17,099 nucleotides of DNA, taken from the NCBI GenBank assembly GCA_003151895.1, contig PLYX01000111.1:1-17099 (forward strand), read 5' to 3'. The number at the start of each line of letters is the position of its first letter. Positions within the stretch are counted from its first letter, which is position 1. Below are positions 6,104 through 12,807 of this stretch, in pieces. The notes under the pieces were generated by a model. It ran no database searches, was not told where the DNA came from, and worked only from the letters and a program-made list of their open reading frames with translations. This DNA comes from Solirubrobacterales bacterium. GTDB taxonomy: Bacteria; Actinomycetota; Thermoleophilia; Solirubrobacterales; Solirubrobacteraceae. Position numbers and translations under genes: made by a program.

Positions 6104-7027
6104 TCAGGATCGCCGGCGCCGGGCAGGGGGCGCGCAGGGCATGTCGCTGCGTGCTCCGGTGGGCGATGGCGCCATTCCGATCATCCACAGCATCGCGCGC
6201 AGGTCACGGTCTCCCGCGCCGGAGCGCATGCTCCCGGCTTCGCGAACCCAGTCGAACAGGCACAGGAACGCGGTGGGAGTGTCCAGGTCGTCGGAGAGCG
6301 CCGCTTCGAAGGCTTCGCGATGACACGCAAGCCGGCCCGGGCTCGGCTCCCCCGGGATCGTCCCTGCGAGCGCTTCACGGACGCGATCCACATGCGCTCT
6401 GGCCATCTCAAGACCCTCGTGGATCGGGGGGAGCAGCTCGCCGTAGCGGCTCCCCAGCAGGTACATCACGATCGCCTGAGCCCCGAACGCCTCAAGCGCC
6501 AAGTCGAGCGGGACGACGGCGGACTCGTCGTCTTGCGCGGTCTCCCACTCGACGAACAGCTCGGCGAGCACCGCCGGGTCGCGCTCGTCCCACCCATGCG
6601 CCCAGCGCTCACCGCTCTCCACCCCGTTCACGAGCTCCGCGTGACACGGCGAGCTCGCCCACCGGCCCATCGACGGCTCGCTGTCGGGACGCTCAAAACC
6701 CAGCGCACGCAGATCGGCGACCTCCAACATCTGCGGACGCTCCAGCTCACAGAACAATGGCCTGGGAGCCCGAAAGACGTTGCCACGTATGTCCGGCCTG
6801 CCCCACGACAGCCTCACCGAGATGCCGTTGGCCGAGAGGAACCGCTTGAACACGCTGAACACGACGACCGGCCGAGCGCCCGCTACGTCCACCGCATGCC
6901 AATGCGCCTCCCTGCAGGCGTGAACGTCGACCCGGCGCGTCTCCTCGCGGCAGATCACCCTCCGGCATGCTTCGCCGCCGTACTCATCGTCAGAGACGTC
7001 GGTGACGGACACCTCACCACCAGCCAC
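6104..7027 (-). CDS. Chimeric protein: repeat-encoded N-terminus joined to a cysteinyl-tRNA-synthetase-like C-terminal domain
   Basis: This is a 307-residue frame. The GTG start at 7027 has a strong ribosome binding site (AAGGAGG, 6 nt away), which supports real translation on this strand. Residues 5-128 come from a DNA block duplicated at 11318-11683 and match no family I know (EYGGEACRRVIC, VVVFSVFKRFLSANGISV, MLEVADLRALGFERP). Residues 165-280 resemble the DALR/anticodon-side region of cysteinyl-tRNA synthetase: LEAFGAQAIVMYLLGSRYGE, then LEMARAHVDRVREAL, then FEAALSDDLDTPTAFLCLFD and DLRAMLWMIGM. The catalytic domain with HIGH and KMSKS motifs is absent, so it cannot charge tRNA. It is either a fusion produced by rearrangement or a degenerate paralogue. 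The last 25 residues are low complexity. Confidence 0.55.
   Translation of the reverse strand: MAGGEVSVTDVSDDEYGGEACRRVICREETRRVDVHACREAHWHAVDVAGARPVVVFSVFKRFLSANGISVRLSWGRPDIRGNVFRAPRPLFCELERPQMLEVADLRALGFERPDSEPSMGRWASSPCHAELVNGVESGERWAHGWDERDPAVLAELFVEWETAQDDESAVVPLDLALEAFGAQAIVMYLLGSRYGELLPPIHEGLEMARAHVDRVREALAGTIPGEPSPGRLACHREAFEAALSDDLDTPTAFLCLFDWVREAGSMRSGAGDRDLRAMLWMIGMAPSPTGARSDMPCAPPARRRRS
6647..7012. repeat. Repeat block A, copy 1
   Basis: A 366-bp segment repeated in the same orientation at 11318-11683, with 8 mismatches and no gap by eye (97.8% identity). It encodes the N-terminal part of the chimeric minus-strand gene. Sequence on either side differs between copies. Confidence 0.9.
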
Positions 7028-7204
7028 AAAGGACCTCCTTCACACTCACTCACTCGAGACCCAGCCCGGAGCCTCCCTCATCCACTACCTGAGCTCCACC
7101 GTATCCTCCCACTCGAGCCCCAGACCGCCAGAGGTGTTTCCCACTCCCGGCCCCCGGTCGACCTCAAACTCGCACACGCACTCGGAGTTCCCGCCGGCGG
7201 CCGG

Positions 7205-7334
7205 CTCGGGAATGGACCGCGCCACGATCAGCATCTACGAGAACGGCGGACGCCAACCGAGGCTCGACACGATCCTCAAGCTCGCCCGGGCGCTCGAAGA
7301 CCCGTCCGCCACACTGCTGCGCGACCTGCGATAG
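7205..7334 (+). pseudogene. Xre-family HTH gene fragment (3' part only)
   Basis: From 7205 to the TAG at 7332-7334 the frame reads GMDRATISIYENGGRQPRLD and then TILKLARALEDPSATLLRDL. This is the second half of a Cro/C1-type HTH domain: recognition helix 'sr.tIsryEnG.r.P.ldtllklA.aL'. It is nearly identical to the end of the intact gene at 11751-11981. The first half of the domain is missing, and the sequence before 7205 is a proline/serine-rich, non-matching stretch, so no functional repressor is made. Confidence 0.75.
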
Positions 7335-7354
7335 AGGCGTCCAGCCGCTCGCGC
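7205..7354. repeat. Repeat block B, copy 1
   Basis: A 150-bp segment repeated directly at 11852-12001 with 4 mismatches. It covers the 3' part of an Xre-type gene and 20 bp beyond its stop. It is separated from block A by 192 bp here and by 168 bp of unrelated sequence in copy 2, so the two blocks have kept their order but not what lies between them. Confidence 0.9.
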
Positions 7355-7472
7355 CCGGCCTTCAACACCCCGGCAGGTTCTCCAGATCCTCCAGCCGGTC
7401 GCCGGCAGGGTTCGTCTCCGGGTAGAGACCTTCCCGAGCGGCCCCATCTGGGGACCGACCGGGTGCGACGTC

Positions 7473-7721
7473 TCACCCGCGAGAAACGCGAACCGGCTGG
7501 AGGGCCTTGGCCTTCTCCACGGCTTCGTCGATCTCGTGCTGAAGCTCCTCGGCAACCCGGGGATCGCCGATGCCGGCCTGCATCCCCGCGCCGGCCAGGG
7601 CGATCTTGCCGGCGATCGAGTCCATCGGAAGGATCTCCTTGCCCGTCGCGACATACAGCCCCGTGGGGCCATCGTAATCGGAGAACTTCAGCTTCAGCAT
7701 AACCTCGTCAACATAAGGCAT
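7473..7721 (-). CDS. Small hypothetical protein, possibly truncated by a premature TGA
   Basis: This is an 82-residue frame. GGGAGGAGG lies directly before the ATG at 7721, very close for a ribosome binding site; the Met at 7700 is an alternative start. The protein has a beta-type start (LKLKFSDYDGPTGLYVATG), a central glycine-rich segment (IAGKIALAGAGMQAGIGD) and a C-terminal charged helix (VAEELQHEIDEAVEKAKAL). No family is recognised. After its TGA (7473-7475) the same frame stays open for 36 more codons to a TGA at 7362-7364, with protein-like content (GLYPETNPAGDRLEDLENLP), so the native protein may have been about 119 residues. It is the first gene inside the region bracketed by the repeats. 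Confidence 0.55.
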   Translation of the reverse strand: MPYVDEVMLKLKFSDYDGPTGLYVATGKEILPMDSIAGKIALAGAGMQAGIGDPRVAEELQHEIDEAVEKAKALQPVRVSRG

Positions 7722-7771
7722 CCTCCTCCCAGCGCCGGCGCTGTGACCGGTCTGGAGCCAATACCGTAAAC

Positions 7772-8674
7772 TTAAGCGACTAGGATGGTGAACGATAATC
7801 GGTCGGGGTCAAGGTCGGCCAGGAGCGCGGCGTCGTGCATCAGGCGGCGGATCGCGTAGTGGGTGCACAGGTAGCCGTATGCCTCCTGGTAGACACCGTC
7901 GGGGAGCCTTGAACGCAGCACCGCACGCGGGCCGCGCTGGTGGGTCTTCAGCTCGTCCAGGACGCCCTCAATCTCCCAGCGCTCGGAGTAGCACCCGGCC
8001 AGCTCGTCGGCGGGTGCCTGCTCCGGGTCGAGGATCGTGCACAAGAGCCGGTAGCGCCGCTCGGCATCGGGCAGGCCGGGGTCATCGAGTCGGTACTCCA
8101 CCACGCGCGCGCTCTCACCGTCGCGCTTTGCGCGGCGGTCGCCCTGGGAGGGGTAGATGCGCGTCAGATACGAGCCGTCGTTCAGCGTCCTCTCGCGCTC
8201 GAGCACCAGGCTGGACTTGACTCGCCACAGCAGTTGCGCCCCGGTCTTATGGGCCGCGGTGAAGCGCTCGAAGCCGTAGAAGCCCCGGTCAGCCAGGCAC
8301 AGCATCCCCTCGCCGAGAGACCCCAGCAGCCGATCGGCCAACGCGTTCTCGGAGGTCTCATACCCGCCCAGCGCCGCGCTCGTGACCACATGCGTGCCAG
8401 ACTCGCACAGGCCGACTATGCGCAGCTGCGGAAACGCTCCCCCACCCTCCCGCCGCGCGGAGCCCGGCCTGCCGAACTCCTCATCGTTCACCGGCGTGTC
8501 GGCCACATCCGCGCACGTCCCATCCAAGCTCATCAGCCGCAAACCACGGTAGAACGCTCCCCGCGTCGCCTCGCTCGCCAACGGTTGCGCGGCCGCCTGA
8601 AAGAGCAGCCGCAGCGGCTCAGACCCAAGCCGCTGGCGCGCCTTGTAGAAGGACAGGGGCGTCCTCGAGGCCAA
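7772..8674 (-). pseudogene. IS4-family transposase, truncated at both ends
   Basis: The 300-residue frame carries the DDE core of an IS4-family transposase. First Asp in MSLDGTCADVADT, second Asp in GMLCLADRGFYGFE, and the Glu in CYSERWEIEGVLDELK, which matches the Y-(2)-R-(3)-E-(6)-K signature of the family. Complete family members are about 430-450 residues. The N-terminal domain before MASRTPLSFYKARQ is missing, and the C-terminus ends at DRLSFTILVA, exactly where relatives continue with another helical region. I see no terminal inverted repeats or target duplication. The element is therefore a remnant that cannot move itself. Its 5' cut lies about 35 bp before the promoter of the ATPase pair. 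Confidence 0.85.
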
Positions 8675-8706
8675 GCTGCGCGTTATCGAGAGAGAGCAGC
8701 CCCGCC

Positions 8707-8735
8707 TTGATCTAGTTGCGAAAGTTTGTTATAGT
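8707..8735 (+). promoter_or_regulatory. Promoter of the tandem ATPase genes (leaderless)
   Basis: TTGATC (8707-8712) and TATAGT (8730-8735) are separated by exactly 17 bp, a good housekeeping-type promoter. The -10 element ends 8 nt before the ATG at 8744, so the transcript should begin at or next to the start codon; no Shine-Dalgarno is present. Confidence 0.65.
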
Positions 8736-8743
8736 TTCGCAAC
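8715..8743. promoter_or_regulatory. Perfect 9-bp inverted repeat, operator of the ATPase pair
   Basis: GTTGCGAAA (8715-8723), an 11-bp spacer, and TTTCGCAAC (8735-8743). The arms are perfectly complementary, their centres are 20 bp apart (about two helical turns), and the site lies between -35 and the start codon with -10 in the middle. A dimeric regulator bound here would block transcription. The winged-helix-like end of the first ATPase is one candidate binder; this is inference. Confidence 0.65.
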
Positions 8744-9721
8744 ATGACTGTCAGGCTCGATAATCGTCCCCTGCTCGGCACGATCGACCGAGATCTTTTC
8801 CTGCCACCCGCAATCATGCCGCAGTTGGAGGCCGCCGTCGATCGAAAGCTCAATGTGCTCCTCCTCGGCCCACCTGGATCGGGCAAGACGACGCTGCTGC
8901 GATCACTCGAGGCCGACAATGCGGATACCAAGCGACCGGCAGTGTACGTCGATCTCGCTCCAGCGCAGAACGCGACGCAGGCGCTGATGGTCATCGCCGA
9001 TGCCCTGGGTCAGCGATGGGGGGCGTTCGGTGACACCCTCCGCTCAAGCATGATTCCGGAGACGACGCCATCCGGCGCGCTACTGCGTCTCGCGCGGCGT
9101 CTCGGAGAGGCGCCTGCCTCACTGCTTCTCATCGATGCGCCTCCAGGCGAAGGTCATGCCCACACGCTGTTCGGGCGTCTGCGCGACGAGCTTTGGCAGC
9201 AGGACCACCAGTGGGTGATCGCGGCCAACGACGTGCTTCGCGACGAGCTCACCCGCCCGCCCGCGAGCGCCTTCTTCGACGTGCAGCTCGACCTCGCCCC
9301 CCTCTCCACGTCCGAGCAGCGAGAGTTCCTGGCTCGTCGCCTGGCGGGAGAGCCAGATGTCGAGATCGACGCCATCGTCGACCAGACCGATGGTCTGCCT
9401 CGTTCGCTGCTTTCCCTGGCCCGCGCCGCAGTGCTCTCAACCCAGCCCGTGGACGAACTGCTGGCCAAGCGCGAGGAGCAACGCGCCCGCCTGGCGAAGC
9501 TGCCGCGCCTCACATCGACGATCGCAGAGTATCTCGCAGACCACGGACCAACTTCAGGCTCAGACCCACAGCTGCTCGCGACGCTCGGCGTATCCGGCCA
9601 GAGCGCTCGAAAGGCACTCCGTGAACTGGAGGAGGAGGACTTCGTCCGATCGTTCCCCGAACAGCAGGAGCGGCAAGGGCGTCCACGCAAGCTCTACGAG
9701 CTCCGTGAGAGTCTTCGCTGA
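8744..9721 (+). CDS. AAA ATPase with C-terminal winged-helix-like domain
   Basis: This is a 325-residue protein. Walker A is GPPGSGKT at residues 42-49, after a VLLL strand. A Walker-B-like strand is LLLIDA (127-132), where the usual second acidic residue is Ala, so hydrolysis may be weak. WVIAANDVL (sensor-1-like) and LAPLSTSEQREFLARRL, then VDQTDGLPRSLLSLARAAV, follow as in Orc1/Cdc6-type and related AAA ATPases. From about residue 255 a helix-turn-helix/winged domain is likely (LLATLGVSGQSARKALRELE, then DFVRSF). Transcription is probably leaderless from the promoter at 8707-8735. The stop overlaps the start of the next gene by one base (TGATG), implying coupled translation and matched amounts. 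No named system recognised; DNA binding is inferred. Confidence 0.75.
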   Translation: MTVRLDNRPLLGTIDRDLFLPPAIMPQLEAAVDRKLNVLLLGPPGSGKTTLLRSLEADNADTKRPAVYVDLAPAQNATQALMVIADALGQRWGAFGDTLRSSMIPETTPSGALLRLARRLGEAPASLLLIDAPPGEGHAHTLFGRLRDELWQQDHQWVIAANDVLRDELTRPPASAFFDVQLDLAPLSTSEQREFLARRLAGEPDVEIDAIVDQTDGLPRSLLSLARAAVLSTQPVDELLAKREEQRARLAKLPRLTSTIAEYLADHGPTSGSDPQLLATLGVSGQSARKALRELEEEDFVRSFPEQQERQGRPRKLYELRESLR

Positions 9722-10776
9722 TGCGAGACACGCTGCAGACACTCGACGACGAGTTCGCCTTTCAGACCTCTGGACGCTTCGACCTGCTAGCGGGCGAGCA
9801 CGTCGCCTATACGGCGCTCGGGGCGCCGGACGTGGACGGCGCACTGCGAAGAAGCATCGAGCGCGCAGAGGGCGTCACCACGGTCGTCGGACGCATGGGC
9901 TCCGGGAAGTCAAGTCTCATCGCCGCAGTCGCCGACAGCCTGGAGGAGGGATTCCTACCGCTTCGCGTGAGCGTGATCGGCGTCGAGGCCGGCGATCCGG
10001 CCGCGTTCGCCCGCCACGCGATCACGGAGATCCGCGACCTCCCCGATGCGCAGCTCACTCGCCACGAGGCACACGCACTCGACCGCGCGGCCGCCGAGCA
10101 CAGGACACAGATCGCCACTCGCGAGCTTCGCGCTGGCTTCGAGATTGCAGCCGGTCGGATCTTGACGGGCAAGGTCGTCGGCGACATCAAGCGGGTCGCG
10201 GCAGAGGAACTGCAGCGCGCTGCCGATCCCTCAGACGCGATGCGGGGCATGCAGCGACTCTTCGACGTCTTCTGGAAGCTCAAGCGATGCCCGGTCGTGA
10301 TCGTCGAGGACACCGATCATTGGGGCGGCTCGCCGGAGCTGGCCGACGCATTCTTCGATCAGACATCGCGCGCCTTCGCGACAATGGACGCCGCGATGGT
10401 CGTCGCCACCCAGAGCGACTACACCCGCCTCGACGGCTACCAGCGAGTCCGTGACAAGCTGACCGCCGAGGTCTTCCTTCCCCAGCTCCCCGACGTGGAG
10501 CGCGGGCTGACCATCGTCCTGCAGCGCCGGATGAGCCTGGCCGGCGTGCAGGCTCCAGTCCACGATGCCCTCGAACCAGAGGGACTGCAACTACTGTCGC
10601 AGAGCTACATCGAATCAGTAACCGACGGTCGAGCCGGCGACCTTCGGCGCACACTTGCAGTCATGCGAGCAGCGCTCGACATCGCCCTCGGAGAGCCCAC
10701 GGCGCAACGAGTAACCCGCGGCCATGTGGAGGAGGGAATGGCGAGAACGCCTCTTGTTCCCTCCAGCGCGCTTTGA
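9721..10776 (+). CDS. Second AAA ATPase of the pair
   Basis: This is a 351-residue protein. Walker A is GRMGSGKS at 57-64, preceded by VTTVV. Walker B is PVVIVEDTD at 191-199, with both acidic residues. AAMVVATQSD (about 225-233) is a plausible sensor 1. Residues 105-175 form a long charged helical insert between Walker A and B. The tail (ESVTDGRAGDLRRTLAVMRA) resembles the helical lid of Orc/Cdc6-like ATPases. Unlike its partner it keeps a complete Walker B, so the pair may be one active and one degenerate subunit of a mixed complex (inference). Starts within the stop codon of the first ATPase gene. No nuclease, protease or membrane domain is visible in either, and no third gene follows on this strand. 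Confidence 0.75.
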   Translation: MRDTLQTLDDEFAFQTSGRFDLLAGEHVAYTALGAPDVDGALRRSIERAEGVTTVVGRMGSGKSSLIAAVADSLEEGFLPLRVSVIGVEAGDPAAFARHAITEIRDLPDAQLTRHEAHALDRAAAEHRTQIATRELRAGFEIAAGRILTGKVVGDIKRVAAEELQRAADPSDAMRGMQRLFDVFWKLKRCPVVIVEDTDHWGGSPELADAFFDQTSRAFATMDAAMVVATQSDYTRLDGYQRVRDKLTAEVFLPQLPDVERGLTIVLQRRMSLAGVQAPVHDALEPEGLQLLSQSYIESVTDGRAGDLRRTLAVMRAALDIALGEPTAQRVTRGHVEEGMARTPLVPSSAL

Positions 10777-11003
10777 CGACAGCGCCCGCCCGAACCACAA
10801 ACGCCCGAGAGACGGCAGCCGAGCTTCTTGGTCTCGAAGCACAACCTCAAGCCGTGGGGGAAGTCGGAAGTGTGTATCCGGTCACGGTCGAAACGTCCGC
10901 CAAGAACGGGTGTTCCCATGCTGCAGATCGCGCCACTCACGTCTGTCGCCAACTGCCCTTTGGATTGCCCTCCGGCATCGTGTTGGGTCGCTGGAGGCGA
11001 CAT
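10777..11003. other. Intergenic segment, no gene supported
   Basis: Downstream of the ATPase pair both strands contain only shadow-like frames rich in Arg, Ser and Gly. A plus-strand frame from a TTG overlapping the ATPase stop (MTTAPARTTNARETAAELLG) runs on for 270 codons but loses protein character within 50. No U-tract terminator is visible. The segment may hold the missing 3' part or boundary of a lost gene. Confidence 0.4.
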
Positions 11004-11294
11004 TCAGAGGCATCCGCGAGCCATCCCGCCCAACGGCCAACGAAATCGTCGAGGCCGGCGGCCGGCGGTCGAGCGCAGGATCACGGGGTCTCCGCCGACA
11101 GCCTCCACGCCGTTGTGGTCAGGGTGCTCGTGGGTCACGAGCAGCAGCTGGGCCTCAAGGCCCTCGATCGCCGGGTAGTCGAACCGAATCCCGCGGCCCG
11201 TGAGCCCCGAGAGGTCCGCGAACGGGTCGATCGCTACCGTCGCCTCCGATGTGCTCAGGCGAAACGCCGACTGGCCGTACCACTCAACTTGCAT
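11004..11294 (-). pseudogene. MBL-fold (UlaG/UPF0173-like) metallo-hydrolase, N-terminal fragment
   Basis: ATG 11294 has a fitting ribosome binding site (GAGAGGAA). The first 80 residues match the start of MBL-fold hydrolases of the UlaG/UPF0173 kind: MQVEWYGQSAFRLSTSEATV, IDPFADLSGL, then AQLLLVTHEHPDHNGVEAV with the metal-binding HxHxDH motif, and PVILRSTAG. Family members are about 210-240 residues. Here similarity ends near 11050, and the frame closes after a short arginine-rich tail at 11004. Two of the metal ligands and half of the fold are missing, so it should be inactive. Its upstream edge lies next to the end of repeat block A copy 2, so the same rearrangement may have displaced its promoter. 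Confidence 0.7.
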
Positions 11295-11731
11295 GCTGTT
11301 CCTCTCTGGTGGGGACTCGGCGAGCTCGCCCACCGGCCCATCGACGGCTCGCTGTGGGGACGCTCAAAACCCAGCGCACGCAGATCGGCGACCTCCAACA
11401 TCTGCGGACGCTCCAGCTCACAGAACAATGGCCTGGGAGCCCGAAAGACGTTGATACGTATGTCCGGCCTGCCCCACGACAGCCTCACCGAGAAGCCGTT
11501 GGCCGAGAGGAACCGCTTGAACACGCTGAACACGACGGCCGGCCGAGCGCCCGCTACGTCCACCGCATGCCAATGCGCCTCCCTGCAGGCGTGAACGTCG
11601 ACCCGGCGCGTCTCCTCGCGGCAGATCACCCTCCGGCAGGCCTCGCCGCCGTACTCATCGTCAGAGACGTCGGTGATGGACACGGGAGGCGCGCTGCGCG
11701 TCGAGCGGTGCGTGTCGCTGTAAGCTGGCAT
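11255..11731 (-). pseudogene. Second copy of the block-A gene, displaced ends
   Basis: The frame repeats residues 6-128 of the chimeric gene at 6104-7027 (SITDVSDDEYGG through GFERPHSEPSMG), with about five amino-acid changes. The GTG and strong ribosome binding site of copy 1 are absent here. The first possible Met (11731) is within the divergent HTH gene's promoter and has no ribosome binding site. The 3' end is also different: the block stops at 11318 and the frame closes after 20 unrelated residues that overlap the MBL-fold gene. I infer a non-expressed remnant. Confidence 0.5.
11318..11683. repeat. Repeat block A, copy 2
   Basis: Direct repeat of 6647-7012, 366 bp, 8 mismatches, no gap. 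Right neighbour is the intact Xre-type gene; left neighbour is the MBL-fold fragment. Confidence 0.9.
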
Positions 11732-11750
11732 GGAGAATGAGCGCACGACG

Positions 11751-11981
11751 ATGAACGACCCCGGGACGCCCAGAGAGAGACGAACGTTCGGCGAGAACCT
11801 GCGGGACGCCCGCAATAGCGCGGGCCTCTCACAACAGGCGCTGGCGCTCAACTCGGGAATGGACCGCGCCGCGATCGGCATCTACGAGAACGGCGGACGC
11901 CAACCGAGGCTCGACACCATCCTCAAGCTCGCCCGGGCGCTCGAAGACCCGCCCGCCACACTGCTGCGCGACCTGCGATAG
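11751..11981 (+). CDS. Xre (Cro/C1)-family transcriptional regulator
   Basis: A 76-residue protein from ATG 11751; an in-frame ATG at 11730 would add 7 residues but lies only 3 nt after a -10-like TAAGCT (11721-11726). GGAGAATGAG upstream of 11751 could serve as a distant ribosome binding site. The whole protein is one HTH domain: FGENLRDARNSAGLSQQALA, then GMDRAAIGIYENGGRQPRLD, then TILKLARALEDPPATLL. This is the classical Cro/C1 pattern, as found in small autorepressors and antitoxins. The 3' 130 bp are duplicated at 7205-7334, where the first half is lost. It is divergent from the block-A remnant and convergent with the 80-residue gene at 12054-12296. No toxin partner is evident. Confidence 0.85.
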   Translation: MNDPGTPRERRTFGENLRDARNSAGLSQQALALNSGMDRAAIGIYENGGRQPRLDTILKLARALEDPPATLLRDLR

Positions 11982-12001
11982 AGGCGTCCAGCCGCTCGCG
12001 C
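11852..12001. repeat. Repeat block B, copy 2
   Basis: Direct repeat of 7205-7354, 150 bp with 4 mismatches. It includes the C-terminal half of the intact Xre-type gene. Confidence 0.9.
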
Positions 12002-12035
12002 GAGAGTCGAGTCTGGCCGCAAGGTTCCAACCTCG

Positions 12036-12059
12036 GCCTGAGCAAGATCGCGCTCAGGC
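12036..12059. terminator. Hairpin between convergent genes
   Basis: GCCTGAGC (12036-12043) and GCTCAGGC (12052-12059) give an 8-bp perfect stem with an 8-nt loop. It lies between the plus-strand Xre gene and the end of the minus-strand 80-residue gene, whose TGA is inside the stem. There is no T-run on either strand, so intrinsic termination would be of the U-poor kind. Confidence 0.35.
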
Positions 12060-12296
12060 GGCGTCGAGCAGGATCCGGTCCTCACGGACCTCGAACTCGG
12101 CGCGTTCTTCTGGCTGGTCCGGGTTGATCGCGATACGCACGACGTGCCGGCCGTCGGCGCCGATCGGACCGCGATCCTCCAGCAGTTCCGCTGGGAACGG
12201 TCCGCCAGGGGCACCATGGGTATCCAGGAGCACACGCCGGCCGACGCGGAACCAATCCTTGAAGGAAGAAGCATCCTTAGACACGGCCTTGATCAT
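12054..12296 (-). CDS. Small hypothetical protein coupled to a HEPN-like gene
   Basis: An 80-residue protein: MIKAVSKDASSFKDWFRVGR, RVLLDTHGAPGGPFPAELL, HVVRIAINPDQPEERAEFEV and a final EDRILLDAA. The alternation suggests a small beta-rich fold. The start codon overlaps the stop of the upstream HEPN-like gene (ATGA), so the two are co-translated. No family recognised. By position it could be the antitoxin or regulator of the HEPN-like partner; that is inference only. The reading frame is intact with GC-rich third positions. Confidence 0.65.
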   Translation of the reverse strand: MIKAVSKDASSFKDWFRVGRRVLLDTHGAPGGPFPAELLEDRGPIGADGRHVVRIAINPDQPEERAEFEVREDRILLDAA

Positions 12297-12616
12297 GTTA
12301 TCGCCGGCTGAGCGTTGCGGCTGTCGAGCTGTCGATACCGCGTGAGGTTCGCGGCAAGCATGTCACCAATATCGAGTTCGACAGCATCCCTCAGGTGCTC
12401 CACGGCCTCGCTGTGCAGGTCGCGACAGAACGCCTGGAAGTGAGCCGACAAGAGCAGCACGAACGCATAGTTGAGCTGCAGCGTGTTCGTGCGGCGCCCC
12501 GAGTGCGTGCCCCCTACGGCCCGATGCGCATGTTCGAGCTGTGACAACGCCGCATCGACACTCGTCTCCCAGCCGGCGAGGGCGGCGGACGGCGGCGGCG
12601 CTGTGGTGTGCGCCAC
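12293..12616 (-). CDS. HEPN-like hypothetical protein (start uncertain)
   Basis: About 107 residues from a GTG at 12616; the open frame continues upstream without a stop into unrelated sequence, so the start is a guess (TTG at 12643 is another). The conserved-looking core is helical: AGWETSVDAALSQLEHAHRA, then NTLQLNYAFVLLLSAHFQAF, then CRDLHSEAVEHL and a polar tail. Its 'lN.ayvlLl.a.FqaFcrdLh.ea' pattern resembles HEPN-type domains of the MAE_28990/RiboL-PSP kind, many of which are RNases in toxin-antitoxin or defence systems. I cannot confirm the RNase motif (RxxxxH) in exact spacing. The gene overlaps the 80-residue gene by 4 bp. It lies just inside the tRNA-end/recombinase boundary. Confidence 0.55.
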   Translation of the reverse strand: MAHTTAPPPSAALAGWETSVDAALSQLEHAHRAVGGTHSGRRTNTLQLNYAFVLLLSAHFQAFCRDLHSEAVEHLRDAVELDIGDMLAANLTRYRQLDSRNAQPAIT

Positions 12617-12807
12617 CCCGGGATTGGCGCGAGCGTCCCGCAATGCGGTCAGGTCTTGTTGTCCTTGACATCGCCGCGAACCGTACGCGGCGCACGCGAC
12701 GGTACTCGTCACCGAGCCTCGAAGGCTACGCGTTGGCAACCATCGCCCGATCGTTGGCGTCGAGCCGGTGACCGAGATCCTTGAACGCCTTGTGGACCAC
12801 TTGGTCC

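Noticed and set aside
6320..7702. 460-residue plus-strand frame
   Set aside because: Rich in Arg, Pro, Ser and His with no domain. The minus strand has a strong ribosome binding site and a CysRS-like domain over the same bases.
9357..10454. 365-residue plus-strand frame across the ATPases
   Set aside because: Arginine-rich shadow in another frame of two genes with clear Walker motifs.
10773..11594. Third gene after the ATPase pair, starting at TTG 10773
   Set aside because: The first 40 residues look possible, but the frame then crosses the antisense of the MBL-fold and block-A genes; no ribosome binding site or motif.
11318..11683. Block A as an insertion sequence
   Set aside because: No terminal inverted repeats, target duplications or transposase motifs; the 366-bp block encodes only part of an unknown protein.
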